From contig WBUQ01000027.1 in the NCBI GenBank assembly GCA_008933635.1, positions 1-37,743 on the forward strand: 37,743 nt of DNA, written 5' to 3'. The notes below the pieces were generated by a model. The model saw only the letters and a list, made by a program, of their open reading frames with translations. It ran no database searches and was not told the DNA's origin. The position numbers and the translations under genes were made by a program. This DNA comes from Desulfobulbaceae bacterium (lineage in GTDB: Bacteria > Desulfobacterota > Desulfobulbia > Desulfobulbales > Desulfocapsaceae). Below, one piece after another: positions 19,201-26,140 of the stretch (positions are counted from its first letter, which is position 1; each line of letters opens with the position of its first letter).

Positions 19201-20365
19201 TCTCGAGAATCGGCTGGGTGCTGCTGGTCAGCCAATATTGACAGAGTGAGGCAAAGGCCAGGGTGAGACTGTGGCTGGGGGCATTTTCCGGCAGGCTGAT
19301 CTCTGTATGGCTGGTGCTGCGATCGATCCGTGAATGGACGAGTGTCGCCAGATAGGAGTATGCCGTGTTTTCCGGGGCAGAGTGGAAGAGGGAGAGGGTG
19401 ACGGCAATCTGTTCTGCTATGGTGTGGTAATCCTGTTCTTCAGAGGCGTGGAGTCTTGCCAGGATGTAAAACAGCCCGGTCAGACCGAAAAACGCCACCC
19501 GCTCGTCGTCCTGCAGGGCCTGGAGGAGGTGCAGGTCCTGCGAGTATTGCTCCAGAGACTCGGCGAGTCTGCCCTGGAGAAAGAGCAGGGTTCCCCATGC
19601 GCCGGTCCCCCTGAAAGAATCCTCGCTGTTGCGGAGCAGCATTTCAGTGCGTTGAAAGTCCCCCTGAAGCAGATACTGGGTGAAAAGCAGACGCTTGAAT
19701 GGCAGCTGTTCGTCCGGGCTGAGGGCGGCTGATTGCTGCTCTGCCTCAAGAAATGCATGAATTTCAGGGAAGGCCGTCAAGGATGCCTGGGCATGGCGGA
19801 GTATGGCATTCAGGAGGTAGAATCGGAAGGAGAGGGGCAGGCTGCCAAACCAGTCGGGATCAAAAGGTTCTGTGATAACCTGGACGAGGGGAGGTGCCGA
19901 GCAGACAAGGTCTCGGCACTGACTCGAGATGAAGGACGCCGCTTCTTCAATAAGGTCGAAATCCTGGGAATAGATACCGATCCTCAGTTCCCGCATCGCC
20001 CGCCAGCATCGGGTGGACCATTTGCCGTAGTAGTAGGATGCCGGTGCCTCATCGCGGATGATGCTGGCATACGTGGAGAAAGTGCCTTCGGCGATGGTCT
20101 TTCTGGCGAAGACTTCCACCAGTTGGGGAACGACCCTGTGTTCAGCGGTGATGAAACCGAGCTGCTCGAGTTTGGCGAGGTAGTGGTTGAGATTGACGGT
20201 TGTTGGCCGGTTCCCCCGTGGATTGCTGAGGTCGAGCCGGCGCAGGCTGTTGACGAGAAGAGTCGTATGGGCAGGCTCGTAGATGATCGAAAGGAGGAGG
20301 AGAAGGGTTTGCTCGAAGTGGGATAGGCGGTTGAAATGATCGAGGAGGTCGGTCTCTTTCGGCAT
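16205..20365 (-). CDS. Large SNF2/Rad54-family DNA-dependent ATPase
   Basis: This is a 1386-residue Swi2/Snf2 superfamily-2 ATPase. The C-terminal half holds the motor: motif I LADDMGLGKTLQ (about residue 958), Ia VVAPTSVSTNW, II ILDEAQAIKNA (about 1050), III TGTPIENHLGELW, then VLVFSQFIGHL, LISLKAGGLGLNLT and motif VI QASDRAHRIGQTRPV (about 1327). The N-terminal 850 residues are largely helical, Leu-rich and without a SWIM zinc finger or nuclease motif; a winged-helix-like start (residues 1-90) is possible. Bacterial relatives are linked to nucleoprotein remodelling, RNA-polymerase recycling or DNA repair; the role here is unknown. It is a single gene with no methylase or defence partner adjacent. 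Confidence 0.92.
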   Translation of the reverse strand: MPKETDLLDHFNRLSHFEQTLLLLLSIIYEPAHTTLLVNSLRRLDLSNPRGNRPTTVNLNHYLAKLEQLGFITAEHRVVPQLVEVFARKTIAEGTFSTYASIIRDEAPASYYYGKWSTRCWRAMRELRIGIYSQDFDLIEEAASFISSQCRDLVCSAPPLVQVITEPFDPDWFGSLPLSFRFYLLNAILRHAQASLTAFPEIHAFLEAEQQSAALSPDEQLPFKRLLFTQYLLQGDFQRTEMLLRNSEDSFRGTGAWGTLLFLQGRLAESLEQYSQDLHLLQALQDDERVAFFGLTGLFYILARLHASEEQDYHTIAEQIAVTLSLFHSAPENTAYSYLATLVHSRIDRSTSHTEISLPENAPSHSLTLAFASLCQYWLTSSTQPILEKEIIDGYTRARESGYSLFAAIYCEILAKLHADPAPFRTDYEELRAQIGLSRILPLFEPEEPWKRALQALINITSTDEDAASQEKTRLVWMIDLDGDSISIMPREQKLSLPGGWGKGRPISLARLYQGKLSYLTPKDRKICAAIKRLHNPETNSVSFQFSQEKALMAMIGHPQLFLAKSPSTPVEFIAGEPELLIEEKGQNLLIRFAQPIGADNYSVFQETPSRIRIISISDKHREIARQIGKEGLLVPISASEHVIKLIGNSSSFMTVHSAIAGDRAAGRESDIEFVEADSTIYMHLLPYGTGFRLEMFVKPFPDGMHYLKPGQGVENIMTEIHGRRMQTKRNLALEEEKARDVEELCPILDLAIDMERETDREWHLQDPEDCLQALIELQAIRDKVVIEWPEGEKLSIAYQASFENLNLKVRTNRQNWLAIDGSLRLDQDHVIRLKDLLATIKSSPGRFVEIGSGQFVALTQEFKKRLEDLNIYANGFDDEELLLHPLAALPLEDLINHTASSVDSGWKRLLQKIRASGDFQPEVPSTLQAELRDYQKEGFYWLARLAQWGVGGCLADDMGLGKTLQSLAIILRFAADGPSLVVAPTSVSTNWQSEVTRFTPTLQIRTLNSKDRSVVISELGPFDLVITTYTMLQQEMDLLSTVSWQAVILDEAQAIKNAATKRSKAAMSLKAEFKLITTGTPIENHLGELWNLFNFINPGFLGSVNSFNERFAIPIERYQDREARLKLKKLIRPFILRRIKSEVLDELPSRTEMTLEVEMSEYESHFYEALRQNALEILDNNKDKKKRHLQILTEIMKLRQACCSPRLLDPNSRIVSSKLKVFSELIEELIESRHKVLVFSQFIGHLQIIREHLDKEKISYQYLDGSTSSRQRQERVEAFQAGQGDLFLISLKAGGLGLNLTAADYVIHMDPWWNPAIEDQASDRAHRIGQTRPVTIYRLVCKNSIEEKIVRLHQEKRDLAGSLLEGSDISAKMSSEELLDLIRLN

Positions 20366-20755
20366 GATTGCGCTGTTTCTCAGGTAACGTCGATGCCGGC
20401 GACCAGGTGAAGGGGGATTCCCTCTGCCGGGGCGGGCGCAAAGATCAACAAGGTACTATATCACCGGAGCACCAGCAAGAAAAAGAAAAACTGCAGATGT
20501 TCTGCCGGAGCTGATTCGGTTTGCAGTTCCACAGGGTGTCAACGATCAGCGACGTTACCGAAGGAGACGTTGCCATCATGGATGAAGCAGGTGAATAATT
20601 GAGAAAAAATATTGAAAATCAATTCCTTCGTCCTTGTCAAATGTGATAATGACAGTTGGCAAAACGTCAGAGAATATTGCTGTGAACTTGACACCTTTTC
20701 AGAAATATCTGAAACTGATTCTGCGAAGACTGAGAGATGCTCGCAAAGGAGGAAC
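20366..20755. other. AT-richer intergenic region between SNF2 and recombinase-like genes
   Basis: This 390-bp divergent gap is noticeably more AT-rich than its surroundings in its right half. It contains a TTGACA hexamer at 20688-20693 (plus) and, four bases later, a 7-bp palindrome (20697-20714). A TATAGT hexamer on the minus strand near 20457-20462 could be a -10 box for the SNF2 gene. No gene is supported: an in-frame extension of the downstream gene to 20612 lacks a ribosome-binding site. Confidence 0.45.
20697..20714. promoter_or_regulatory. Candidate operator palindrome upstream of recombinase-like gene
   Basis: TTTCAGA and TCTGAAA are perfect 7-bp inverted arms around AATA. They lie immediately after a TTGACA box (20688-20693) and about 40 bases before the ATG at 20756, where a repressor would block RNA polymerase. 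The protein bound is unknown; autoregulation by the downstream DNA-binding protein is a guess. Confidence 0.4.
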
Positions 20756-21547
20756 ATGGCCATAATCGGATATATTTTCCTGAACCCGGAAAAGGCTGGT
20801 CGGATGTCACTTGAGGATCAGCAGCGGGCAATCATGGCCTATGGACAGGAAGTGGGCCGACAGGTGATGGAGATCTATGTTGAGCAGGCAGCCTCGATCA
20901 GGCAGGCCTTGATCAACCGGGCGGAAGGCGGGAAAATGATCGAGAGGGTCAGGGGGGGCGATACGCTGGTTGTGGCCCGGGCGGCGTATGTCCTCGGTTC
21001 CAGCCGGGAGGCAAGCAGATTGCTCGCCGATCTTCGGCTGAAGAAGGTATCGATGTATTGCCTCGACCTGGCCGAGGATATCACCTGTGATCGCGAGCGC
21101 AGACTTGCTGTCTCCGATGGAGGCGCGGTTCTGATCCAGAAACTCCTGGCCGCATTGTCTCTCTGCGACAGCAGCAGGCATGGGGAGGCGATAAGGGAGG
21201 CGAAAAAATACCGGAAACAGGCCGGTAAATACCTGGGGGGGCCGGTTCCATTTGGCTGGCGGGTCGATGGCGCTGGCCGTCTCATGCAGAATCCGGAGCA
21301 GCAGCGGGTCATCAGGGAGATGAAGCAGATGCGGGAGGACCGCTGGTCGTTTCGGGCTATCTCCGGAATAGTGCGGGAGAGGCATGGTCTGAGTCTATCC
21401 CATGAGGGGATCAGGAGGATTCTGGCAACGGAACAGAGCCGACGCGATGAAAAAAGACAACGGCTTCCTGGCGCCCAAAGCAGTTCAGAGCAGGTGTTGC
21501 AACGGCGCGTTGAGGAGGACCGAAGGAGAGATCGGAAGAAGAGATGA
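20756..21547 (+). CDS. Serine recombinase-like DNA-binding protein lacking catalytic residues
   Basis: The ATG at 20756 follows AAAGGAGGAAC, a near-perfect ribosome-binding site, giving 263 residues. Residues 1-135 follow the resolvase fold (SLEDQQRAIMAYG; RGGDTLVVARAAYVLG) and residues 150-245 the Recombinase DNA-binding domain (GKYLGGPVPFGWRVD...WSFRAISGIV), with a basic Arg-rich tail. The start MAIIGYIFLN aligns with gamma-delta resolvase so that Arg8 is Phe and the nucleophile Ser10 is Asn; the Asp67-Arg68...Arg71 motif is also lost (AAYVLGSS). It therefore cannot cleave DNA by the known mechanism and is probably a domesticated DNA-binding regulator. No attachment sites, transposon ends or cargo genes were seen beside it. 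Confidence 0.85.
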   Translation: MAIIGYIFLNPEKAGRMSLEDQQRAIMAYGQEVGRQVMEIYVEQAASIRQALINRAEGGKMIERVRGGDTLVVARAAYVLGSSREASRLLADLRLKKVSMYCLDLAEDITCDRERRLAVSDGGAVLIQKLLAALSLCDSSRHGEAIREAKKYRKQAGKYLGGPVPFGWRVDGAGRLMQNPEQQRVIREMKQMREDRWSFRAISGIVRERHGLSLSHEGIRRILATEQSRRDEKRQRLPGAQSSSEQVLQRRVEEDRRRDRKKR

Positions 21548-21559
21548 TGGGAGGGGAAT

Positions 21560-21598
21560 ATGCCATGGATTGCCGACGTCAGACGCAATCCATGGCAT
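21560..21598 (+). terminator. Perfect 13-bp hairpin after recombinase-like gene
   Basis: ATGCCATGGATTG (21560-21572) and CAATCCATGGCAT (21586-21598) are perfectly complementary around a 13-base loop. It begins 12 bases after the stop codon, between convergent genes. No T-run follows, so it may be a terminator without U-tract, an mRNA-stabilising hairpin or a protein-binding site. Confidence 0.5.
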
Positions 21599-21636
21599 GT
21601 GCGGCTTGGCAGGCGATATAAGCCTGCTTGTGAGTA

Positions 21637-23532
21637 TTAAAGGCTCTTGTGGCGGGAAATCTCAGCCTGATCCTCGAGGTTGCGGATCCATGCCATCAAG
21701 AGCTGCTGCTGGGTGTATTGAATAAGTGCTGTGCGATATTGCTGGATTGTCTTCTCATCGGCCTTTTCGGTTGGAAGCTTCCGCTTATCAAAGACAAAGA
21801 CATAGAATGAATTGTCAAGCTGGCCGATTTCTTTTGGCAGCGGCGATGATTTTGACAGCTGAAAGGCCTGTTCAAACAGACCGGCGGGAAAGACCGAGGC
21901 CTGCTGCGGATCGTTGCGGTTGAGATCTCCGGAATTTTCAATTTTGAAGGCGGTTCCGGCAATTGCCTGCTCGAGGGTTTTCCCTTTGCGCACCTGCTCG
22001 AGTATGGCTGCAGCCTTGGAGCGTGCCATTTCCTGTGCTTTACTGGAGATATAATCAGCCCGAGCCTTTTCGGCAACCGCAGTCAGTTGCGGGATCACCG
22101 GCGCCTTGTAATCCAGGGCGAAGAGGATCGCGTATCCGGTATCGGTTTCGATGAGCGAACTCAGCTCACCTTTATTGAGCTTGAATGCGGCCTCCAGCAG
22201 TTTCTGGTTGAGGCCGATCTCCGCCGGCGGTTGCTTCTGAGTGAAAAATCCTGTTTCCTTCAGGGTGATGTCGGGATGCGCAGCGATATAATTCTTCAGG
22301 CTGCCAGCCTTGATAATCCCTTCATAGGCCTGATTGGCAAGCTGGAAGGCCATCTGCTTGGCCTCCCTGTTCCTGATGGTCCCGGTGATGGTATCGCGCA
22401 CCTCCTGCAATGGTCGGGTTGCTGCCGGTTTTATTTCCTCGAGTTTGATTATGTGGTAGCCGAAACTCGTCTTGACGACGTCGCTGATTTCGCCGGGCTG
22501 CATGGAAAAGACCTTGGCGTCAAATTCCGGGACCATGCTTCCCTGCTGAAAGAATCCGAGATCCCCGCCGTTGCCCTTGCTTGGATCCTCGGAATATTGT
22601 TCGGCGGCAGCAGCAAAGTCACTGTTTTTCTTTACAATGTTCAGAATTTCGGTGGCTTTCAGCTGTTGCTCCCGGTGTCGCTCAGCACTGTCCTCCTCTC
22701 GTGCCGCCAGCAGGATATGGCGCGCCCGCCGCTGTTCGGGAACCTGAAAACTCGCGAGATTTTCCTGGTAATACGTTTTGACCTGGTTGTCGTCGACTGT
22801 AATTTTCTTTTCAAGATCCTCAAAGGTATAAGGCAGGTACTGCAGCTTGATTTCAGGATCCGAGCGGTAGTTTTCCTTTACCGTTTCAAACCATTTCTGC
22901 AGATCCTGTTGGTCGACCTTGATAGCATCTTTGAAGGAGTCGGTATCGATCTTGATAAAACGGACTGAAACCGTCTCCCGACCCTGATTGTAGAGATCTT
23001 CAATTTCCGCATCTGTGGCGACAGTCACGAATTTGCTGATTTCCTGAACCGTTCGGTCTGAAAGCATATCGTATCGCAGCGAGTCCTCGAAGCTTGTGGG
23101 GGTGAAGCGGTTGGCCGATAACAGGGATTGATAGCGATCCATACTGAACTGGCCGTTGTCCTGAAATTGCGGCATCGCGGTAATCTTGCTGCGGATTTCT
23201 TCAGCGCTGACCCGGATACCCATTTCCCTGGCACCCTGGCGGAGGAGGGATGTTTGAATGAGCTGCTCGATAACCTGTTGCTTCACTCCGAGGGATTCGT
23301 CCAGGCCTTTTGGCAGGGTACCGCCGAACTGACTGCTGAGTCTATTGATCGCCTGGTCATAGGCTTCCTGGAATTGCTGGAACGATATTTCATCGTCGTT
23401 GACGGTCAGAGCGACTTCCCGAGTATTCATCATATTGGTGCCGACTCCCCAGAAGATGAAGACGAGAGCAATGATGACGACGATGATCTGAATGAAGGTT
23501 GACTGGGCTTTGTTGCGAAGGACCTGGAGCAT
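21637..23532 (-). CDS. ppiD: Periplasmic chaperone/peptidyl-prolyl isomerase PpiD (SurA_N / parvulin)
   Basis: A membrane-anchored periplasmic foldase of 631 residues. The ATG at 23532 starts MLQVLRNKAQST, the usual PpiD beginning, followed by a single transmembrane helix (about residues 13-32, IIVVIIALVFIFWGVG). The SurA_N-like chaperone part covers about residues 35-260. A parvulin domain at about 265-365 shows RARHILLAA, YSEDPSKGNGGDLGFF, FDAKVFSMQPGEISD and FGYHIIKLEE. A second parvulin-like region follows. It would assist folding of exported outer-membrane proteins at the Sec exit. A TTG-initiated extension to 23601 is possible but unlikely. It is a single gene, convergent with the recombinase-like gene. 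Confidence 0.93.
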   Translation of the reverse strand: MLQVLRNKAQSTFIQIIVVIIALVFIFWGVGTNMMNTREVALTVNDDEISFQQFQEAYDQAINRLSSQFGGTLPKGLDESLGVKQQVIEQLIQTSLLRQGAREMGIRVSAEEIRSKITAMPQFQDNGQFSMDRYQSLLSANRFTPTSFEDSLRYDMLSDRTVQEISKFVTVATDAEIEDLYNQGRETVSVRFIKIDTDSFKDAIKVDQQDLQKWFETVKENYRSDPEIKLQYLPYTFEDLEKKITVDDNQVKTYYQENLASFQVPEQRRARHILLAAREEDSAERHREQQLKATEILNIVKKNSDFAAAAEQYSEDPSKGNGGDLGFFQQGSMVPEFDAKVFSMQPGEISDVVKTSFGYHIIKLEEIKPAATRPLQEVRDTITGTIRNREAKQMAFQLANQAYEGIIKAGSLKNYIAAHPDITLKETGFFTQKQPPAEIGLNQKLLEAAFKLNKGELSSLIETDTGYAILFALDYKAPVIPQLTAVAEKARADYISSKAQEMARSKAAAILEQVRKGKTLEQAIAGTAFKIENSGDLNRNDPQQASVFPAGLFEQAFQLSKSSPLPKEIGQLDNSFYVFVFDKRKLPTEKADEKTIQQYRTALIQYTQQQLLMAWIRNLEDQAEISRHKSL

Positions 23533-24035
23533 GATAGCAGTGAGATAGCGGCCGGGCCGGTTGTGAAAGGATGAATGGGCGGGTGTATCCCTGAGTTTCA
23601 AGACAAGTTTTCATGGATGTACTCTTTCTTCCCCCTCCGTGCAAGGAAAAACGGGGTGGAGCGCTGTCTGTCGTTCCGTGGCGGAGGAGGGACGCGGTTG
23701 TGGCCGCTGCAGGGCAGGCGGAAAAATCGTCCGGCGCGAGAAAAAATGGACATATGCAAGAAATTCGGTAACTATGTGGCGGCGGTATCGATCATTGGCC
23801 ATGAGCGTTTCTTCCGATCCCGGTGGGACTCATGCACCGCATGCCATTGCTCGATGGCGGTTGCTGTGTCATTATAGCAGTAATTACATATAATTGAGTG
23901 GTGATGGAGGGAATGAATAAATGATTGTCCATTCACTTGACAAACTGTTATCCCTATAGTAATAAGGCCTAATTAGTTTTCAGCCGACTCAAACAACGGT
24001 GAGAGCCACAGAAAAATATTTAAGGAGGTTTTAAA
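23533..24035. other. Intergenic region between ppiD and dsrC
   Basis: This 503-bp divergent gap separates ppiD (minus) and dsrC (plus). The left two thirds are GC-rich with no supported gene; short open frames there lack ribosome-binding sites. The right third is AT-rich and holds the candidate dsrC promoter (23937-23965). Nothing else recognisable was found. Confidence 0.5.
23937..23965 (+). promoter_or_regulatory. Candidate sigma-70 promoter of dsrC
   Basis: A perfect TTGACA (23937-23942) is followed by a 17-bp spacer and TAATAA (23960-23965). The -10 box is imperfect; an overlapping TATAGT lies closer. The surrounding DNA is AT-rich and about 70-100 bp ahead of the dsrC start. Confidence 0.5.
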
Positions 24036-24356
24036 ATGCCAACGCTTGAACACAATGGTTCGTCCTTCCAGGTTGATGAAGATGGATTCCTGCTCAAGGG
24101 AATGGAAGAGTGGAATGACAATTGGGTAGACTATGTCAAGAGCTCTGAGGGTATCTCCGAGCTGACCGATGAGCATCATAAGGTTATTGATGCACTGCAG
24201 GAGTACTACAAGAAGAATGGTATTGCTCCGATGGTCCGTATTCTTTCCAAGACCACTGGATTTCCGCTGAAGAGAATTTATGAGTTGTTCCCGTCTGGAC
24301 CTGGTAAAGGAGCCTGCAAGATGGCTGGCCTGCCGAAACCCACCGGTTGCGTCTGA
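24036..24356 (+). CDS. dsrC: DsrC, trisulfide-carrying partner of dissimilatory sulfite reductase
   Basis: DsrC accepts sulfur from DsrAB as a trisulfide and delivers electrons through the membrane complex DsrMKJOP. The 106-residue product starts after TTAAGGAGGTTTTAAA, a very strong ribosome-binding site. The C-terminal arm has both redox cysteines: Cys94 in GKGACKMAG and the penultimate Cys105 in PTGCV, ten residues apart as in genuine DsrC; TusE-type homologues keep only the last. WNDNWVDYVKSSEGI and KRIYELFPSGPGK are also family-typical. It is monocistronic, as is usual for dsrC in sulfate reducers, with its own promoter region and a strong terminator. No dsrAB is in the window. Confidence 0.97.
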   Translation: MPTLEHNGSSFQVDEDGFLLKGMEEWNDNWVDYVKSSEGISELTDEHHKVIDALQEYYKKNGIAPMVRILSKTTGFPLKRIYELFPSGPGKGACKMAGLPKPTGCV

Positions 24357-24386
24357 TCCTACGATCAGTTGCGAGATCGCAAAAAA

Positions 24387-24417
24387 AGGGGTTGCCGTAA
24401 GGCAACCCCTTTTTTTG
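24387..24417. terminator. Bidirectional rho-independent terminator after dsrC
   Basis: AGGGGTTGCC and GGCAACCCCT make a perfect 10-bp stem with a GTAA loop, followed by a T8 run on the plus strand (24410-24417). An A-run upstream (24381-24387) supplies the T-run for the minus-strand operon ending at 24456. Confidence 0.95.
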
Positions 24418-24455
24418 TTCTCTTTTCCGTGTCGGGTGGTAGCGGTTTTGCTCGT

Positions 24456-24731
24456 TCAGAAGATCATATTGGAAAAACGTCCATGCAGTTCTCTTAGTTC
24501 TTCTTCGCAACTGCCGCAGAAGAGGCGACTGCCTCCAGCTGACTGAATACTGGTATCTTCGACGGAAAAACTGCCATCAGGATTCTGGACGTAATGGGTC
24601 ACGATCACCGCATCCTCGCTGATCTCAAAAAATTCCAGATCGTTGCCGCAGTGAGGGCATTTGATTCTCGGGATGAAGGACATCTCGGTTGCCATCCTGG
24701 TGCCCTGTGGTTTGCGCGGGGTACTAGACAT
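24456..24731 (-). CDS. Small zinc-ribbon-like protein in bactofilin operon
   Basis: I do not recognise a named family. The 91-residue product has a CPHC pair near residue 25 and FCGSCEEEL near residue 72, spaced like a split zinc ribbon, with an acidic middle (FFEISEDAV, HYVQNPDGS). There is no signal peptide or membrane helix. Its ATG overlaps the end of the bactofilin gene by 8 bases, so translation is coupled and a role with bactofilin or the M23 peptidase is likely. A second in-frame ATG at 24695 is possible. It ends before the bidirectional terminator at 24387-24417. Confidence 0.7.
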   Translation of the reverse strand: MSSTPRKPQGTRMATEMSFIPRIKCPHCGNDLEFFEISEDAVIVTHYVQNPDGSFSVEDTSIQSAGGSRLFCGSCEEELRELHGRFSNMIF

Positions 24732-25176
24732 TGGCCTTATGCAGAATAGGTGTTTTTGCGGCTGTCGCTGGAACCGGGTTTGCCTTGTCTTCTATCTGAC
24801 GCAGATCCTTGGTGGCTGACTTTATTTCGCCGTCTATGGCAGCTCCAGGTTCAACCGTCAGGCTGGCCGCCTCAATCCTGCCATGGATGGAACAACTTTT
24901 GCGGGCGATCACGTTGCTGGCCTGGATATCGCCTTCTATGGTGCCAAAACAGTTGAAGGTGTTTGTTCTGATATTACCGTTGACTCTTCCAGTTTCGCTG
25001 AGAATGAGGTGTTCTCCGTCGATATTACCGTCGATGTGACCGTCGATACGGGCTTTCCCCTTGAAAGTGATTGTGCCGGTAATCGACATGCTCTTGTCGA
25101 TGAGAGAGGAAATGGCCTCGATATCAGACTTGCCGGCAAGCTGGTCAAGTTCGTCCTTTTTCGCAAATATGCTCAT
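24724..25176 (-). CDS. Bactofilin (polymer-forming cytoskeletal protein, DUF583)
   Basis: Bactofilins form nucleotide-independent filaments at the membrane that place cell-wall enzymes and shape the cell. The 150-residue product has a short N-terminal tail (1-25), the core beta-helix (about 28-125) with the repeating pattern ITGTITFKGKARIDG, HIDGNIDGEHL, GRVNGNIRTNT, GTIEGDIQA and SIHGRIEA, and a Pro/Ala/Lys tail. It begins one base after the stop of the M23 peptidase gene, an arrangement seen in many bacteria in which the peptidase is the bactofilin's partner. The small zinc-ribbon gene overlaps its end. Confidence 0.94.
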   Translation of the reverse strand: MSIFAKKDELDQLAGKSDIEAISSLIDKSMSITGTITFKGKARIDGHIDGNIDGEHLILSETGRVNGNIRTNTFNCFGTIEGDIQASNVIARKSCSIHGRIEAASLTVEPGAAIDGEIKSATKDLRQIEDKANPVPATAAKTPILHKANV

Positions 25177-25177
25177 A

Positions 25178-26140
25178 TCAGTTTTTTGCGGAATTGCGAG
25201 GGACCGGGAGTGACAGCCCGGCTACCTTCATCAGTTTTGCAGGGTTGATCGGTTTGCCGTGCAAGGTAACTTCGTAGTGCAGGTGGGGGCCGGTCGCTCT
25301 GCCGCTGCTGCCGACCGCACCAATTAACTGGCCTCGTTCGACTCTGTCACCCTTTTTGACCATGAAACGGTCGAGGTGGGCGAAACTGGATGCATATCCA
25401 TTGCCGTGATCAATCTGGACGAACTTCCCATAGTTGCCATTTGTCGTCGCGGTGGTAACCACGCCGGCCCCTGTCGCGAGAATCTTCTCTCCCTTGGCCG
25501 CCCGGAAATCTATGCCGGTATGAAAGGCTCCCTCATTGTTCATGGGATCCTGGCGAGAACCGAAATTGGACGAAATCGATCCTGGCACCGGTCTGCCCAG
25601 TGGCGTATAGCGAATGGTCTCTATATATTTGTCAGTGGTGAAAAGCAGGTCGTCATGTTGGCTCACCCCGCGCGAAATGAAAGGTCCGCCACTGTCCTTC
25701 CTGGCGAGTGAGCTCTTTCTGGTTTTGAGGCCGAGTTTGTCCATGACTTCTTTTATATGTTCACTTCGGTCATTGAGTTCGGTGACGGCCGTGGCGATGA
25801 TTGCCTCCTTCTCATCAGAGAATGAAGCTGCTTGTCGTGCCTTCGCCATTTGCAGGTTGGCGATCTCCAGGCTCATCTGGTGCTTGAGCTGCTCGGTGCT
25901 TTGTTGATGTCTGGCGAGGAGCTGGGTGCTGTGCTGCAGCTGTTGCCTGAGGCCGGCTAGCTCGCTTGCGAAATGCCGGTTCTTCGCAAACAGGCCGATG
26001 GTCAGTGAAGAAGAAAAAATCAGCCCGGAGAGGGCGACGAGGAGCAGGAGGGTGAGACCGAAAAAGCTTTTCTTATGGATGGGAAGACGGCGGGTTCTGC
26101 CGCTGTCACTGGTTATGATGAGGTAAAAATGTTCACTCAT
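25178..26140 (-). CDS. M23-family peptidoglycan endopeptidase, membrane-anchored
   Basis: A 320-residue LytM/M23 zinc metallopeptidase. The ATG at 26140 gives MSEHFYLIITSDSG, the usual start of bactofilin-linked members, with one transmembrane helix at about residues 26-48 (FFGLTLLLLVALSGL). A coiled coil covers about 55-125 (LRQQLQHSTQLL...LKHQMSLEIANLQ). The C-terminal domain has FHTGIDFRA (His and Asp ligands), SFAHLDRF and GPHLHYEV (HxH), so the zinc site is complete. It should cut peptide cross-links in the periplasm for localised wall remodelling directed by bactofilin. A start at 26176 is also possible. A promoter is predicted at 26245-26273. Confidence 0.92.
   Translation of the reverse strand: MSEHFYLIITSDSGRTRRLPIHKKSFFGLTLLLLVALSGLIFSSSLTIGLFAKNRHFASELAGLRQQLQHSTQLLARHQQSTEQLKHQMSLEIANLQMAKARQAASFSDEKEAIIATAVTELNDRSEHIKEVMDKLGLKTRKSSLARKDSGGPFISRGVSQHDDLLFTTDKYIETIRYTPLGRPVPGSISSNFGSRQDPMNNEGAFHTGIDFRAAKGEKILATGAGVVTTATTNGNYGKFVQIDHGNGYASSFAHLDRFMVKKGDRVERGQLIGAVGSSGRATGPHLHYEVTLHGKPINPAKLMKVAGLSLPVPRNSAKN

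Noticed and set aside
20612-20755. 48-codon N-terminal extension of the recombinase-like protein
   Set aside because: It would cross the TTGACA box and palindrome, and the strong ribosome-binding site before 20756 fits the resolvase-type start exactly.
20366-21636. Mobile element or genomic island around the recombinase-like gene
   Set aside because: No attachment-site repeats, transposon ends, cargo genes or tRNA target were found, and the protein lacks catalytic residues.
23639-23893. Short plus-strand frames upstream of dsrC
   Set aside because: They have no ribosome-binding site, are Arg/Cys/Trp-rich and look like random open frames in a GC-rich stretch.
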